A DNA stretch of 64,000 nucleotides from an uncultured Pelagibacteraceae bacterium. Lineage in GTDB: Bacteria > Pseudomonadota > Alphaproteobacteria > Pelagibacterales > Pelagibacteraceae. Below the pieces are notes generated by a model that did not search any database, was not told the DNA's origin, and saw nothing but the letters and a program-made list of their open reading frames with translations. Position numbers and translations under genes: made by a program. The stretch covers positions 23,896 through 87,895 of the forward strand of contig CACKXQ010000004.1 in NCBI GenBank assembly GCA_902604245.1. The letters run 5' to 3'. Below, one piece after another: positions 1 to 9,087 of the stretch (its first letter is position 1; each line of letters starts with the position of its first letter).

Positions 1-15
1 GTAGTATTTGGAATT

Positions 16-819
16 ATGGATAGCAATCTGATAATTAAAAATAATGAATTTCCAAAGTTTTTGAACCAACTAGCAATTGATTTAACGAATTTTTATTTTA
101 AAAAACTTAATAAGCCTTTTAAAGTTAATAATAAATTACTTGGCAAAGGATATGACCCTGTTACTACATGCGATAAAGCTTTTGAAAAATTCATTAGAGC
201 GAAGATAGGAAAAAAATTTCCTGGTCATGAAATTATTGGAGAAGAATTTGGTTACAAAAAAACTAAAAGTGATTTTAGTTGGGTAATTGATCCCATAGAT
301 GGAACCAGGTCATTTGTTATAGGAAGTCCTACTTGGAGTAATTTAATATCAGTAAATTACAAAGGTGATCCAATATTTGGTTTGGCAAACTTCCCAATGT
401 TAAACAAATATTATTATAATCAATCTCCAAAAATTGCATATGTTGTTGAAAATAAAAAAAGAAAAAAAATATCAGTCAACAAGAGTGTTAAATTTAAAGA
501 TATCAAATTAACTGCTGGTTTTCATGGAGCAATTTCATTAAATCAACAAAAAAAAATTCCAAAACTCATTAAATTGATACAATTCCCTTGTTCAGATGCA
601 TTGTCATATGCTCAGATATGTGAGGGTAGAATTGATGTTGTATTGCAATGCAACAATAAAATTTGGGACATTCATCCACTAATACCAATTATCAATGCAT
701 CTGGTGGTATTACTACAACTTGGAATAATAAAGACGCAAAGCAAGCAGGACATGTTGCTGTATCATCTAATAAAATAATTCATAAAAAAATATTAGGTTT
801 GCTAAAACCCATCGTATAA
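16..819 (+). CDS. hisN: Inositol-monophosphatase-fold phosphatase, histidinol-phosphatase (HisN) type
   Basis: The 267-residue protein has the metal-dependent phosphatase signature of the IMPase superfamily: GEEFG near residues 75-79, DPIDGTRSF at 92-100 and a C-terminal WDIHPLIPII block that carries the last metal-binding Asp. The variant DGTRSF followed by a PTW segment is typical of HisN-type histidinol-phosphate phosphatases, which catalyse the penultimate step of histidine synthesis. No other his gene is adjacent, so the substrate is inferred from motif style only; a general inositol or nucleotide phosphatase remains possible. The next gene begins two bases after its stop, suggesting co-transcription. 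Confidence 0.8.
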   Translation: MDSNLIIKNNEFPKFLNQLAIDLTNFYFKKLNKPFKVNNKLLGKGYDPVTTCDKAFEKFIRAKIGKKFPGHEIIGEEFGYKKTKSDFSWVIDPIDGTRSFVIGSPTWSNLISVNYKGDPIFGLANFPMLNKYYYNQSPKIAYVVENKKRKKISVNKSVKFKDIKLTAGFHGAISLNQQKKIPKLIKLIQFPCSDALSYAQICEGRIDVVLQCNNKIWDIHPLIPIINASGGITTTWNNKDAKQAGHVAVSSNKIIHKKILGLLKPIV

Positions 820-821
820 TA

Positions 822-1553
822 ATGGAAATTCTTGTTCTTCAACATATAAATATTGAAGATCCTGGTTATATAAAAGATTTAATGATTAAAGATGGAGTTA
901 ATATTACAACTATTGAATTAGATGAAGGCGAAAAAATTCCGAATAATTTAAATTTTTTTGACGGTATGCTATGTATGGGTGGACCTATGGATACTTGGAT
1001 GGAAAAGGATTTTCCTTGGCTCATCGAAGAAAAAAAAAAAATTAAAGAGTTCGTTGTAGAATTAAATAAGCCATACTTAGGTTTTTGTCTCGGATGTCAA
1101 TTACTAGGAGAAGCAATAGGAGGAAAAGTAGTTAAAACTAATAATCCTGAAATTGGAATGCTGGATGTAAACTTTTTAGATGAAAAAAAGAAAGATATAC
1201 TTTTCGCAGATTTTCCTCAAAAAATTACATCATTGCAATGGCACTCTTATGAAGTTCAAGAATTAGAAAAAAATAAAGATGTAACATTGATTGCTTCATC
1301 AAAAGAGACAAAATATCAAATATTTCGATATAAAAATAATGCTTATGGCATTCAATTCCACATAGAGATCAAAGATACAACTGTAAATGATTGGGGTTGT
1401 GTCCCTGAATATAAGTCAGTACTAGAAAATCAATTAGGACAGGGTGCTCTGGAAAAATTTGATAAAGACGCCAAAGAAAATATGAAAAATATGAATAATT
1501 ATTCAAAAATTTTATATACTAACTTCAAAAACGATATCATTCTTAACGATTAA
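822..1553 (+). CDS. Class I glutamine amidotransferase-like protein (GMP-synthase GATase fold)
   Basis: The 243-residue protein is a free-standing class I GATase domain. The nucleophile elbow GFCLGCQ places the catalytic Cys at about residue 89, and QFHIEI supplies the His and Glu of the triad near 180 and 182. A GGP oxyanion segment lies near residue 53. Such stand-alone homologues of the GuaA amidotransferase domain often act on gamma-glutamyl compounds, but no partner synthetase is present here. It follows the HisN-like gene with almost no gap. The function beyond amide hydrolysis or transfer is not known. Confidence 0.82.
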   Translation: MEILVLQHINIEDPGYIKDLMIKDGVNITTIELDEGEKIPNNLNFFDGMLCMGGPMDTWMEKDFPWLIEEKKKIKEFVVELNKPYLGFCLGCQLLGEAIGGKVVKTNNPEIGMLDVNFLDEKKKDILFADFPQKITSLQWHSYEVQELEKNKDVTLIASSKETKYQIFRYKNNAYGIQFHIEIKDTTVNDWGCVPEYKSVLENQLGQGALEKFDKDAKENMKNMNNYSKILYTNFKNDIILND

Positions 1554-1614
1554 GTTACCTATTTTACCCTTGTAGTTAATCCATTAATCAGGTTTAATTT
1601 TGTTTGTAATAATT

Positions 1615-1620
1615 AGGAGG
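1615..1620 (+). promoter_or_regulatory. Strong Shine-Dalgarno of the oligopeptide-type binding protein
   Basis: AGGAGG lies four bases before the ATG of the binding-protein gene. It is one of the few full-consensus ribosome sites in the window and fits high expression of a periplasmic binding protein. Confidence 0.7.
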
Positions 1621-1624
1621 AAAA

Positions 1625-3187
1625 ATGAAATTTAAAAATTTTATTAAAATTTTCTTTGCAATTTTATTTGTTTTTGTATCAACACATTCATACGCGAAAA
1701 CAATTAAATGGTCTATGCAAGGAGATAGCTTAACTTTGGATCCTCATGCCCAAAATGAAGGTCCCACAACACAAGTTTCAAGACAGGTCTATGAAGCACT
1801 TGTAACAAGAGGTTTAGATATGAGTATTGAACCTCAACTTGCAACTGATTGGAAAACAACTGATCCAAATACTTGGGTTTTTAATTTAAGAAAAGGTGTA
1901 AAATTTTCTGACGGTACAGATATGACTGCAAAAGATGTTGTATTTAGTATTTTGAGAGCAAAACAACCTACATCAGATTTTAAAGAATACATAAGTACAA
2001 TTTCTGATGTTAAAGAAATTGATAACTACACTGTTCAAGTGAGTACAAGTAAACCAAATCCAATTCTTTTAAACCAATTATCAAATATTTTTATAATGTC
2101 TAAAAAATGGTCTATTGATTTCGGAGCAACAGTTTCACAAAACTGGGATGGTGGAGAAGAAACATTCTCAGCAACTAATGCAATGGGAACTGGACCATTC
2201 AAAATTACTCTAAGAGAGCCAAATACCAAGACAGTATTTGAGAGAAATAGTAATTGGTGGGGTTCAATGAAAGATAATAGTCTTAGTGAAATACACCTAT
2301 TACCAATTAAAAACTCAGCTACAAGAGTTGCAGCATTATTATCTGGTGAAGTTGATTTAGTAACTGATGCTCCAGTTCAAGACTTAGCTAGAATTGGAAA
2401 TTCTGCAGATCATGAAGTAGTGAGTACTGCTCAAATGCGGACAATCTTTTTAGGTATGGACCAAGCAGCAGATAAATTAAGATCTGGAAATACTGGTGAT
2501 AATCCATTTAAGAAAAAAGAGGTAAGACAAGCCCTTTATCAAGCAATAGATATTGAAGCAATAAAGAAAAAAGTAATGAGAGGTCTCAGTGAGCCTGCAG
2601 GAATCATAACTTTTCCTGGTGTAAATGGATACACACAAGACCTAGATAAAAGATTGCCTTATGATGTTGATGCAGCTAAAAAATTATTAGCTGATGCAGG
2701 ATATCCAAAAGGTTTTGATGTTGAACTAAGATGCCCTAATGACAGGTATGTAAATGATGAAGCAATTTGCACTGCAGTAGTTGGAATGTTAGGTAAAATA
2801 GGCGTTAATGTAAACTTATTTGCTCAAACTAAAAGTAAACATTTTAAAGAACTCAAAGAAGATAAAGGTGATTTCTATATGCTAGGATGGGGAGTTCCAA
2901 CATTAGATAGTCATTATGTTTTCCATTATTTGTATGAGTCAGGTGCTAGCTGGAATAAAGTAAACTTTAGTAACAGCGAAGTTGATGCTGCTATAAGAGT
3001 TATGGAAGGTGAAGTTGACCTAGATAAAAGAAATGCAGCTATTGCAAATGCTTGGAAAATTGTAAAAGATGATATTTCATATCTTCCTCTACATCACCAA
3101 GTAATTTCTTGGGCAACTAAAAAAAATGTAGATGTTCCAATAAGACCGAATAATGAACCATTATTCCGTTTTGCAAGTTTTAAATAA
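1625..3187 (+). CDS. ABC transporter substrate-binding protein, family 5 (peptide/opine type)
   Basis: This 520-residue protein has a Sec signal peptide (basic start, hydrophobic core, SYA cleavage site near residue 24). The mature part follows the SBP family 5 pattern, with LDPHAQNEG near the N-terminus and RKGVKFSDG, which is typical of DppA/OppA proteins. It should deliver a peptide or similar ligand in the periplasm to the permeases encoded next. The fold does not tell the ligand; peptides, opines and nickel chelates all use this family. A perfect 14-bp inverted repeat separates it from the permease genes. Confidence 0.93.
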   Translation: MKFKNFIKIFFAILFVFVSTHSYAKTIKWSMQGDSLTLDPHAQNEGPTTQVSRQVYEALVTRGLDMSIEPQLATDWKTTDPNTWVFNLRKGVKFSDGTDMTAKDVVFSILRAKQPTSDFKEYISTISDVKEIDNYTVQVSTSKPNPILLNQLSNIFIMSKKWSIDFGATVSQNWDGGEETFSATNAMGTGPFKITLREPNTKTVFERNSNWWGSMKDNSLSEIHLLPIKNSATRVAALLSGEVDLVTDAPVQDLARIGNSADHEVVSTAQMRTIFLGMDQAADKLRSGNTGDNPFKKKEVRQALYQAIDIEAIKKKVMRGLSEPAGIITFPGVNGYTQDLDKRLPYDVDAAKKLLADAGYPKGFDVELRCPNDRYVNDEAICTAVVGMLGKIGVNVNLFAQTKSKHFKELKEDKGDFYMLGWGVPTLDSHYVFHYLYESGASWNKVNFSNSEVDAAIRVMEGEVDLDKRNAAIANAWKIVKDDISYLPLHHQVISWATKKNVDVPIRPNNEPLFRFASFK

Positions 3188-3192
3188 ATAAC

Positions 3193-3225
3193 TTTTTTAT
3201 AAGCCCTTTGTTTAACAAAGGGCTT
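3193..3225 (+). terminator. Intercistronic 14-bp stem-loop after the binding-protein gene
   Basis: A perfect inverted repeat has arms of 14 bases beginning TTATAAGCCC, with a 5-base TTTAA loop. It lies 5 bases after the stop of the binding-protein gene. The 3' side lacks a T-run, so it is more likely an mRNA-stabilising or partial-termination hairpin that keeps binding-protein message above permease message. Confidence 0.7.
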
Positions 3226-3247
3226 ATAAGTATAAATATTTCTTAAA

Positions 3248-4231
3248 TTGATAAAGTATTTTTTCAAACGTCTGATTCAATCAGTAATAGTGATGCTTGT
3301 TGTATCATTTGTTTCGTTTTCTTTATTTAACTTTGTGGGTGATCCAATTAACAATATGGTTGGTGAAGAAACTTCTGATGAAGAAAGAGCAGAATTAAGA
3401 GAAACTCTAGGATTAACAGATCCAATACATATTCAATTTTCAAGGTTTGTAGTTAATGCTTCTAAAGGGGAATTTGGGATTTCATATCAGCTTAGAAGAC
3501 CAGTTTCAGAATTAATTATTGAAAGATTACCAGCAACTATGGAATTAGTTTTAATTTCTGCATTAATTGCGTTAGTTTCAGGCACTTTATTGGGAGTTTA
3601 TACAGGTATTAATAGAAAAGGTTTTTTGAGTGATTTTATATTGGCCATATCACTCTTAGGAGTATCTCTTCCAACTTTTGTAATTGGTATACTTTTTATT
3701 TACTTATTCGCAGTCATATTAGGCGTTCTCCCATCCTTTGGAAGAGGAGAGGTGATTGACTTAGGATTTTGGACTACTGGACTTTTAACAGTTTCAGGAT
3801 TGAAAGCAATTATACTTCCATCTGTAACACTTAGTCTTTTTCAAATGACATATATAATTAGATTAGTAAGAGCTGAGATGATGGAAATATTACAAACTGA
3901 TTATATAAAATTTGCCAGAGCTCGAGGCATAAGTGAAAAAAGTATTAATTATAAACATGCACTAAAAAATGGATTAATTCCTGTCATAACTATAGCAGGA
4001 ATAAACATAGGTACGTTAGTTGCTTTCTCAATTATTACCGAAACTGTTTTTCAATGGCCTGGTATGGGCTTTTTATTTATTCAGGCGGTTCAATTCGTAG
4101 ATATACCAATTATGTCGGCTTATTTAGTATTTATAGCTTTTGTATTTGTGATGATAAATTTTATTGTAGATATTCTATATTATTTTATTGATCCAAGAAT
4201 TCGAGTTAAAGGTGATGCTACAAGTGGATAA
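3248..4231 (+). CDS. ABC transporter permease, DppB type
   Basis: The 327-residue protein has six predicted membrane helices and the EAA loop of binding-protein-dependent permeases (TDYIKFARARGIS, about residue 220). It has the N-terminal helix and the GDP segment usual for DppB/OppB. The start is a TTG codon; it gives the canonical M-x-KYFFKRL beginning, and no closer ATG fits. It forms a heterodimer with the following permease in the inner membrane. Its end overlaps the start region of that gene, which implies coupled translation. Confidence 0.92.
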   Translation: MIKYFFKRLIQSVIVMLVVSFVSFSLFNFVGDPINNMVGEETSDEERAELRETLGLTDPIHIQFSRFVVNASKGEFGISYQLRRPVSELIIERLPATMELVLISALIALVSGTLLGVYTGINRKGFLSDFILAISLLGVSLPTFVIGILFIYLFAVILGVLPSFGRGEVIDLGFWTTGLLTVSGLKAIILPSVTLSLFQMTYIIRLVRAEMMEILQTDYIKFARARGISEKSINYKHALKNGLIPVITIAGINIGTLVAFSIITETVFQWPGMGFLFIQAVQFVDIPIMSAYLVFIAFVFVMINFIVDILYYFIDPRIRVKGDATSG

Positions 4232-5153
4232 TAAAACACTAAATTCTTGGGAAAGACTAAGAGATAGCGACATTTACTTTAGTTTTATTAAATCTCCAAC
4301 TGCAATTGTATCATCAGTAATATTATTAATAATTTTCTTTTGTTCTTTTTTTGTTGAGTTTGTAACTCCTCATAACCCTTTTGACCCTGCATCATTATCT
4401 TTAATGGAAGCTTTTACTCCTCCTTCTTGGACTGAAGATGGTATGGCAAAATTTATTCTTGGTACTGATGGACAAGGAAGAGATATGCTTTCAACAATAT
4501 TATATGGTTCAAGAATTTCTTTAATAGTTGGATTTTCTGCAATTATTTTTAGTTTAATTTTAGGTGTCTCCCTAGGTTTAACAGCAGGTTACTTTGGTGG
4601 AAAATATGAAATGATAGTAATGAGATTAACAGATGTCCAATTAACTGTGCCAAGTATATTAATGGCTCTATTAGTTGATGGTATTGCAAGAGGTATCATC
4701 TCCAGAGAAATGCACGATGAGATGGCAATATATGTTTTAATTTTTGCAATAGGCATTTCAGAGTGGCCTCAATTTGCAAGAGTTTCTCGTGCAGCAACTT
4801 TAGTAGAAAAAAATAAAGATTATGTTTCAGCTTCATCAATTATAGGTGTTTCAAATTTACTTATTATGTTTAAGCATATACTGCCAAATATAATGAGACC
4901 TATTTTAGTAATAGGCACAATTGGATTAGCTCTTGCTATAATTGCAGAGTCAACATTGAGTTTTTTAGGAGTGGGAGTTCCTCCAACAACACCTTCATTG
5001 GGTACTTTAATTAGATTAGGAAATGATTTTTTATTTTCAGGTGAATGGTGGATAACATTCTTTCCTGCAATATTCTTAGTTATTCTTGCTTTTTCAATTA
5101 ATTTATTAGGAGATTGGATGAGAGATACGCTTAACCCAAGGTTAAAAAAATGA
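4215..5153 (+). CDS. ABC transporter permease, DppC type
   Basis: This is the second transmembrane subunit, about 312 residues. It has the N-terminal OppC-type helix (SPTAIVSSVILLIIFF), the GTDGQGRDMLS motif characteristic of DppC, and an EAA loop near KDYVSASSIIGVS. The reading frame is open upstream to a TTG at 4188. The ATG at 4215, or a GTG at 4224 with an AAAGG at better distance, is more plausible because it leaves only a short overlap with the preceding permease gene. The stop overlaps the next start as ATGA. Confidence 0.92.
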   Translation: MLQVDNKTLNSWERLRDSDIYFSFIKSPTAIVSSVILLIIFFCSFFVEFVTPHNPFDPASLSLMEAFTPPSWTEDGMAKFILGTDGQGRDMLSTILYGSRISLIVGFSAIIFSLILGVSLGLTAGYFGGKYEMIVMRLTDVQLTVPSILMALLVDGIARGIISREMHDEMAIYVLIFAIGISEWPQFARVSRAATLVEKNKDYVSASSIIGVSNLLIMFKHILPNIMRPILVIGTIGLALAIIAESTLSFLGVGVPPTTPSLGTLIRLGNDFLFSGEWWITFFPAIFLVILAFSINLLGDWMRDTLNPRLKK

Positions 5154-6832
5154 CTTTTCTTAAAATAAGTAATTTGAGTGTCGACTATAAAATGAGAAAA
5201 GAAACAGTAAATGCTGCAAAAAACATTAGTATAGACATTAAAAAAGGTGAAATTGTTGGATTAGTTGGGGAGTCTGGTTCTGGAAAAAGTACTGTAGCTA
5301 ATTCAATTGTAAATTTAATTGATGAACCAGGTAAAATTTCAAGTGGATCAATATTGATGGGAGAAACAAATATCTGCGAAAATCCAGAAACAATTGTTCA
5401 GTATCGAGGAAAAAAAATTGGATTAATATTTCAAGATCCTCAAACCTCTTTAAATCCAATTTTAACAATTGGTGAACAGCTTATAGAAACAATACAGACT
5501 CACTTAAATTTAAGTTCAGAGGATGCAAAAAATAAAGCAATTAATTTATTAAAAGAAGTTGGGATCAAGGATGCCGAGAAAAGGTTTTATAATTATCCTC
5601 ACCAATTTTCTGGTGGTATGAGACAAAGAGTTGTTATTTCTCTTGCTTTATGTTGCGAACCCGAATTATTAATTGCAGATGAACCAACTACAGCACTAGA
5701 CGTTTCTATTCAGTCTCAAATTCTAGAATTAATCAAAAGACTAACAAAAGAGAGAAACTTAGCTGTAATACTCATTACCCACGATATGGGAGTTATCGCT
5801 GAAACTACAGATAGAGTGGCTGTAATGAAAAATGGAGACTTAGTTGAGCTAGGTTTAACCAAACAGATATTGGTTGAGCCTAAGGAAAAATACACAAAAA
5901 GCCTAGTTAGCTCTGTACCACCGACTAATAAAAAAATATCTAGATTTACAATAATTGAAAAAGAGAACGTTAATAATCAAAATAATAACATTAAAATATT
6001 AAACAGGTGGTCTAAAAAGATAATTGTTGATCAAAATTTAATAGAAATTAAAAACTTGAGTAAATCTTTTGATGATAGTTTTTTCACTGAGAATACAAAG
6101 AATTCTGTAATGGCTGTAGATGATGTCTCACTAAATATAAAAGAAGGACAGTCTTTTGGCTTAGTTGGTGAAAGTGGAAGTGGCAAAACAACAATAGCAA
6201 AAATGGTTGTTAATTTGTTTAAGCCTAGTTCTGGAGATATTTATTTTGATAGTGTTAATGTTACCAAAATTAAAAAAAATAAAGATCTACTTAAATTTAG
6301 AAAACAAATTCAAATGATATTTCAGGATCCATTTTCTTCATTAAATGGAAGACTTAAAGTAAAGGAAATTATTGCAGAACCTATTAAACTTCATAATCCA
6401 GATATAAAATCTAGTGATTTAGACAGTTATATCTATGATTTATTAGAGTCTGTTGAATTAACTCAACAGTCTGCAATTAGATATCCTCATGAATTTTCAG
6501 GGGGCCAAAGGCAAAGAATATCAATAGCAAGAGCATTGGCTACACAACCAAGACTTCTTGTTTGCGACGAACCTACATCAGCATTAGACGTCAGCATTCA
6601 AGCTCAAATATTAAACTTATTAAAAGATCTTCAAGAACAGTTAAATCTAACAATTTTATTTATAAGCCATGATTTACCGGTTGTAAGACAAATGTGTGAT
6701 AAAATAGCTGTGCTTAAAGACGGAAAATTATGTGAAGTGTCCGAAACAGAAGAGCTATTTAAAAATCCTAAACATAATTATACTAAAGAACTACTTAAAT
6801 TAATGCCAAAAATTGAATCAATTTATAACTAA
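5150..6832 (+). CDS. Fused dual ATPase of a peptide-type ABC transporter (DppD-DppF)
   Basis: Two complete ABC ATPase domains lie in one 560-residue chain. Walker A motifs (GESGSGKST and GESGSGKTT) are at residues 40-48 and 340-348. Each half has its own signature (FSGGMRQR, FSGGQRQR) and DEPT Walker B. A polar linker of about 40 residues rich in Asn and Lys joins them. Most Dpp/Opp systems use two separate ATPases; the fusion is a known variant (YejF/GsiA style). It should energise the two upstream permeases. It is translationally coupled to the DppC-type gene. Confidence 0.93.
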   Translation: MTFLKISNLSVDYKMRKETVNAAKNISIDIKKGEIVGLVGESGSGKSTVANSIVNLIDEPGKISSGSILMGETNICENPETIVQYRGKKIGLIFQDPQTSLNPILTIGEQLIETIQTHLNLSSEDAKNKAINLLKEVGIKDAEKRFYNYPHQFSGGMRQRVVISLALCCEPELLIADEPTTALDVSIQSQILELIKRLTKERNLAVILITHDMGVIAETTDRVAVMKNGDLVELGLTKQILVEPKEKYTKSLVSSVPPTNKKISRFTIIEKENVNNQNNNIKILNRWSKKIIVDQNLIEIKNLSKSFDDSFFTENTKNSVMAVDDVSLNIKEGQSFGLVGESGSGKTTIAKMVVNLFKPSSGDIYFDSVNVTKIKKNKDLLKFRKQIQMIFQDPFSSLNGRLKVKEIIAEPIKLHNPDIKSSDLDSYIYDLLESVELTQQSAIRYPHEFSGGQRQRISIARALATQPRLLVCDEPTSALDVSIQAQILNLLKDLQEQLNLTILFISHDLPVVRQMCDKIAVLKDGKLCEVSETEELFKNPKHNYTKELLKLMPKIESIYN

Positions 6833-6844
6833 AAGGAGAAAACT

Positions 6845-7237
6845 ATGACAATATTCAAAAAAATTTCTGAAAATGAGGCTACTGGCAAAGTAAAAGAAAT
6901 TTTTGATGAAATAAAAGCAGCCCGACAAATAACTGAAATTCCAAATTTTTGGAAAACTATGGCTAATAGTCCAGAAACATTAGAAAGAACCTGGAGATCA
7001 TTACAACAAGTAATGGGAAAAGGTGAATTAGATCCTGCTGTAAAGGAGCTTATTTATGTTGCAGTTTCAATTACTAACAATTGTGAATATTGTATTAAAT
7101 CTCATTCTTTAGCTGCCAGAAAAAAAGGTGCTACAGACGGAATGATAAACGAAATGATCGCAATTGTCGGGATGGCAAATGAAACGAATCGTTTAGTTGA
7201 AGGTTATCAAGTAGAAGTAGACGACTTTTTGAAATAA
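6845..7237 (+). CDS. AhpD-like / carboxymuconolactone decarboxylase family protein
   Basis: The 130-residue helical protein carries the CxxC...H pattern of AhpD-like proteins (NNCEYCIKSHS, around residues 78-88). The two cysteines and the histidine form the peroxidase or thiol-disulfide site of AhpD-like CMD proteins. It is preceded by a good AAGGAG ribosome site 12 bases after the transporter ATPase and is probably co-transcribed. The substrate is unknown; thiol-dependent peroxide reduction is the family's best-known activity. Confidence 0.85.
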   Translation: MTIFKKISENEATGKVKEIFDEIKAARQITEIPNFWKTMANSPETLERTWRSLQQVMGKGELDPAVKELIYVAVSITNNCEYCIKSHSLAARKKGATDGMINEMIAIVGMANETNRLVEGYQVEVDDFLK

Positions 7238-7238
7238 A

Positions 7239-7583
7239 ATGAATTTTGATTTTGTTTACAAGATATGTACAAAGTCTGAGTGGAGTAAAGCAAAACAAAA
7301 TAATATTTTTAAAGGCACTGCATTAGATTTAAAAGATGGTTATATTCATTTTTCAGACAAAGATCAGGTCAAACAAACACTAAATAAATTTTATCTTAAT
7401 CAAACTAACTTAATGATTCTTAAAGTAGATGCTCTAAAATTAAAAAATCTAGTTTGGGAGCAATCAACTGATGGCAACATGTTTCCACATTTATACTCAG
7501 ATCTAGATTTAGATTTTGTAGTTAAAGAATATATTATTGATTTAAAAGATGATGGTAAGCATAATCTGCCAGACGAACTTTAA
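7239..7583 (+). CDS. DUF952 family protein
   Basis: The 114-residue protein matches the DUF952 pattern: VYKICTKSEW at the N-terminus, then GYIHFSDKDQ, and a C-terminal PHLYSDL segment with conserved His. The conserved His and Asp/Ser residues suggest a small enzyme or nucleotide-binding fold, but no function is established. It starts one base after the AhpD-like stop, so the two are probably translated from one message. It converges with the SMR-like gene with a three-base gap. Confidence 0.75.
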   Translation: MNFDFVYKICTKSEWSKAKQNNIFKGTALDLKDGYIHFSDKDQVKQTLNKFYLNQTNLMILKVDALKLKNLVWEQSTDGNMFPHLYSDLDLDFVVKEYIIDLKDDGKHNLPDEL

Positions 7584-7586
7584 TAT

Positions 7587-7922
7587 TTAATTTGATTTTC
7601 CAATTAAATTAACAATTAAAACACCAGATATAATTAATATGAGACCTATAATTGTAAAAAAGTCTGGAATTTGATTAAATTTATAAATACCCACAACTGA
7701 AGTAGCTATTATACATAAGCCTGCAAATGAAGCGTAAGTTACGCCAACAGGAATAGTTTTCATAACTAAAGACAGCGTATACATGCATGCTACAATTGTT
7801 ATTGCAGTAAAAACACTTGGTAAAAAAATTGTAAAACCATTTGCTGCCTTTGCAAAACCATTTGATGCTGTACCAAGGGCAACTGCAATAATTAGAATTA
7901 TATAAGCAGTTAGATTACTCAT
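7587..7922 (-). CDS. SMR-family-like four-helix membrane protein lacking Glu14
   Basis: The 111-residue protein has four hydrophobic helices and overall length and layout of EmrE-type small multidrug resistance proteins, ending in the usual GVLIVNLIG. Aligning its NGF with SEGF of EmrE puts a Gly where EmrE has its essential Glu14, and Phe where EmrE has Trp63. A classic proton-drug antiport is therefore doubtful. A second copy with the same loss lies at 37555. It may move an unknown small solute or act as a paired subunit. Confidence 0.75.
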   Translation of the reverse strand: MSNLTAYIILIIAVALGTASNGFAKAANGFTIFLPSVFTAITIVACMYTLSLVMKTIPVGVTYASFAGLCIIATSVVGIYKFNQIPDFFTIIGLILIISGVLIVNLIGKSN

Positions 7923-7969
7923 AACTAAAGAATAATATATCCTTAATTAATATCTACAACTTTTCTAAT

Positions 7970-8467
7970 TTATTTAATTATTATAGGACCGACCATTCCA
8001 CTTTCGTAGTGACCAGGAATATTACATGCCATTTCTAAAGAAATATCTTTTGAAAACTTCCATATAATTTCTCCTGTTTTATTTGGCTCTAGCATTACAC
8101 TATTTGCGTGTTTGTGGCCCAATGAATGATCTTTTTTTGACATTTCTTTCATTTTTTTATGATCAATTCGGTCGCCTAAAAGAATATCATGTTCAATTAA
8201 TCTTGCCATTTCGGGTTGGTGATCAATATGCATCTTTTTAGTGCCAATATTATATTCATGCACTAATTCACCTAAATTTTTAACAATTATTTTTACTGTT
8301 TCACCCTTTTTAACTTGAATTGAACTTGGCTCATAATAATTGTCATACATCTTTACTTCTATTACTCTTGTAACATCATTTGGATCACCCTTAGACCCAA
8401 TCATCTTCATTGAAGCTGCATGAGAATTAAAGGTGATAAAAATAAATAAAAGTATAAGTTTTTTCAT
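7970..8467 (-). CDS. Secreted cupredoxin with His/Met-rich insertion
   Basis: A 165-residue protein with a short signal peptide (cleavage near SHA-A, residue 18). A cupredoxin domain supplies a His in LVHEYNIG and a C-terminal CNIPGH...M block, the Cys-His-Met set of a type 1 copper site. Between them lies a His/Met-rich loop of about 50 residues that could bind additional copper. Related periplasmic proteins serve in copper tolerance or electron transfer. It is the last gene of the small-gene run and its start overlaps the stop of the NTF2-like gene by one base. Confidence 0.8.
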   Translation of the reverse strand: MKKLILLFIFITFNSHAASMKMIGSKGDPNDVTRVIEVKMYDNYYEPSSIQVKKGETVKIIVKNLGELVHEYNIGTKKMHIDHQPEMARLIEHDILLGDRIDHKKMKEMSKKDHSLGHKHANSVMLEPNKTGEIIWKFSKDISLEMACNIPGHYESGMVGPIIIK

Positions 8468-8787
8468 TATTTAGGCATTGGTGTTGCGCCAGTCTCTAAA
8501 CTCATGATTTTTCCGTTATCATATTTGTAGACTGCCATTACGGCTTCAACATTACCATCGTCAAATGTTACAAAGGCATGATGTACACCAACTTCATCAT
8601 TTTCATACACAATTCTTGTATCTCTTTGATTAATATCACCGCTCATCGCCCATTTGATCACTTCAGCTTTACCCAAAGTATTTCCTGATTTATGCATTTT
8701 AAATTTGAAATCTTCATGCAAAAGTTCGTTCATAGCTGCTTCATCTTTATTTTTTAATGCAGCACTGTATTTCTCTAATATTGACAT
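8467..8787 (-). CDS. NTF2/SnoaL-like small protein, copy 1
   Basis: A protein of about 106 residues beginning MSILEKYSAAL, chosen because GGAGAT lies just before this ATG; the frame stays open eight codons further but would overlap the upstream gene. It has an NTF2-like cone fold pattern (helical start, then HEDFKF, GNVEAVMAVYKYDNGKI strands). It is clearly paralogous to the gene at 10624: both start MSILEK and end in ETGAT-x-x-PK. No catalytic function is known. Confidence 0.75.
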   Translation of the reverse strand: MSILEKYSAALKNKDEAAMNELLHEDFKFKMHKSGNTLGKAEVIKWAMSGDINQRDTRIVYENDEVGVHHAFVTFDDGNVEAVMAVYKYDNGKIMSLETGATPMPK

Positions 8788-8797
8788 TTTATCTCCT

Positions 8798-9085
8798 TTA
8801 TACTCCTTCAATTATCATTCCATTAGAATCTGCGTTATCTAACCGAATTTGTTTTATTGGTTTATATTCTTCAGAATTATACCATTCCTTTGCTTTCTCG
8901 TAACTTGGAAATTTTATCACAACTGTCCTTGGATGCTGCCATGATCCTTCAATAGTCTCACTGGCACCACCTCTCACAAGATACTCTCCACCAAATTTTT
9001 CTGCAGTGGGTTTAACTTTGTCTATGTATTCCTTATAATTTTCAGGATTGTTAACATTAAGGTTAAAGATCGCATAACCACTCAT
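8798..9085 (-). CDS. DUF1330 family protein
   Basis: The 95-residue protein shows the DUF1330 pattern: MSGYAIFNLNVNNPENYKEY, GGEYLVRGG, and RTVVIKFPSYEKAKEWYNSEEY. This is a dimeric ferredoxin-like alpha-beta barrel. Members occur in many bacteria with no settled reaction. It has good spacing to its neighbours in the small-gene run and a recognisable GGAGAA before its start. Confidence 0.85.
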   Translation of the reverse strand: MSGYAIFNLNVNNPENYKEYIDKVKPTAEKFGGEYLVRGGASETIEGSWQHPRTVVIKFPSYEKAKEWYNSEEYKPIKQIRLDNADSNGMIIEGV

Positions 9086-9087
9086 AA

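Noticed and set aside
2035-2229. Minus-strand frame inside the peptide-binding-protein gene
   Set aside because: It is fully covered by a well-supported gene, has no ribosome site, and its translation has no recognisable domain.
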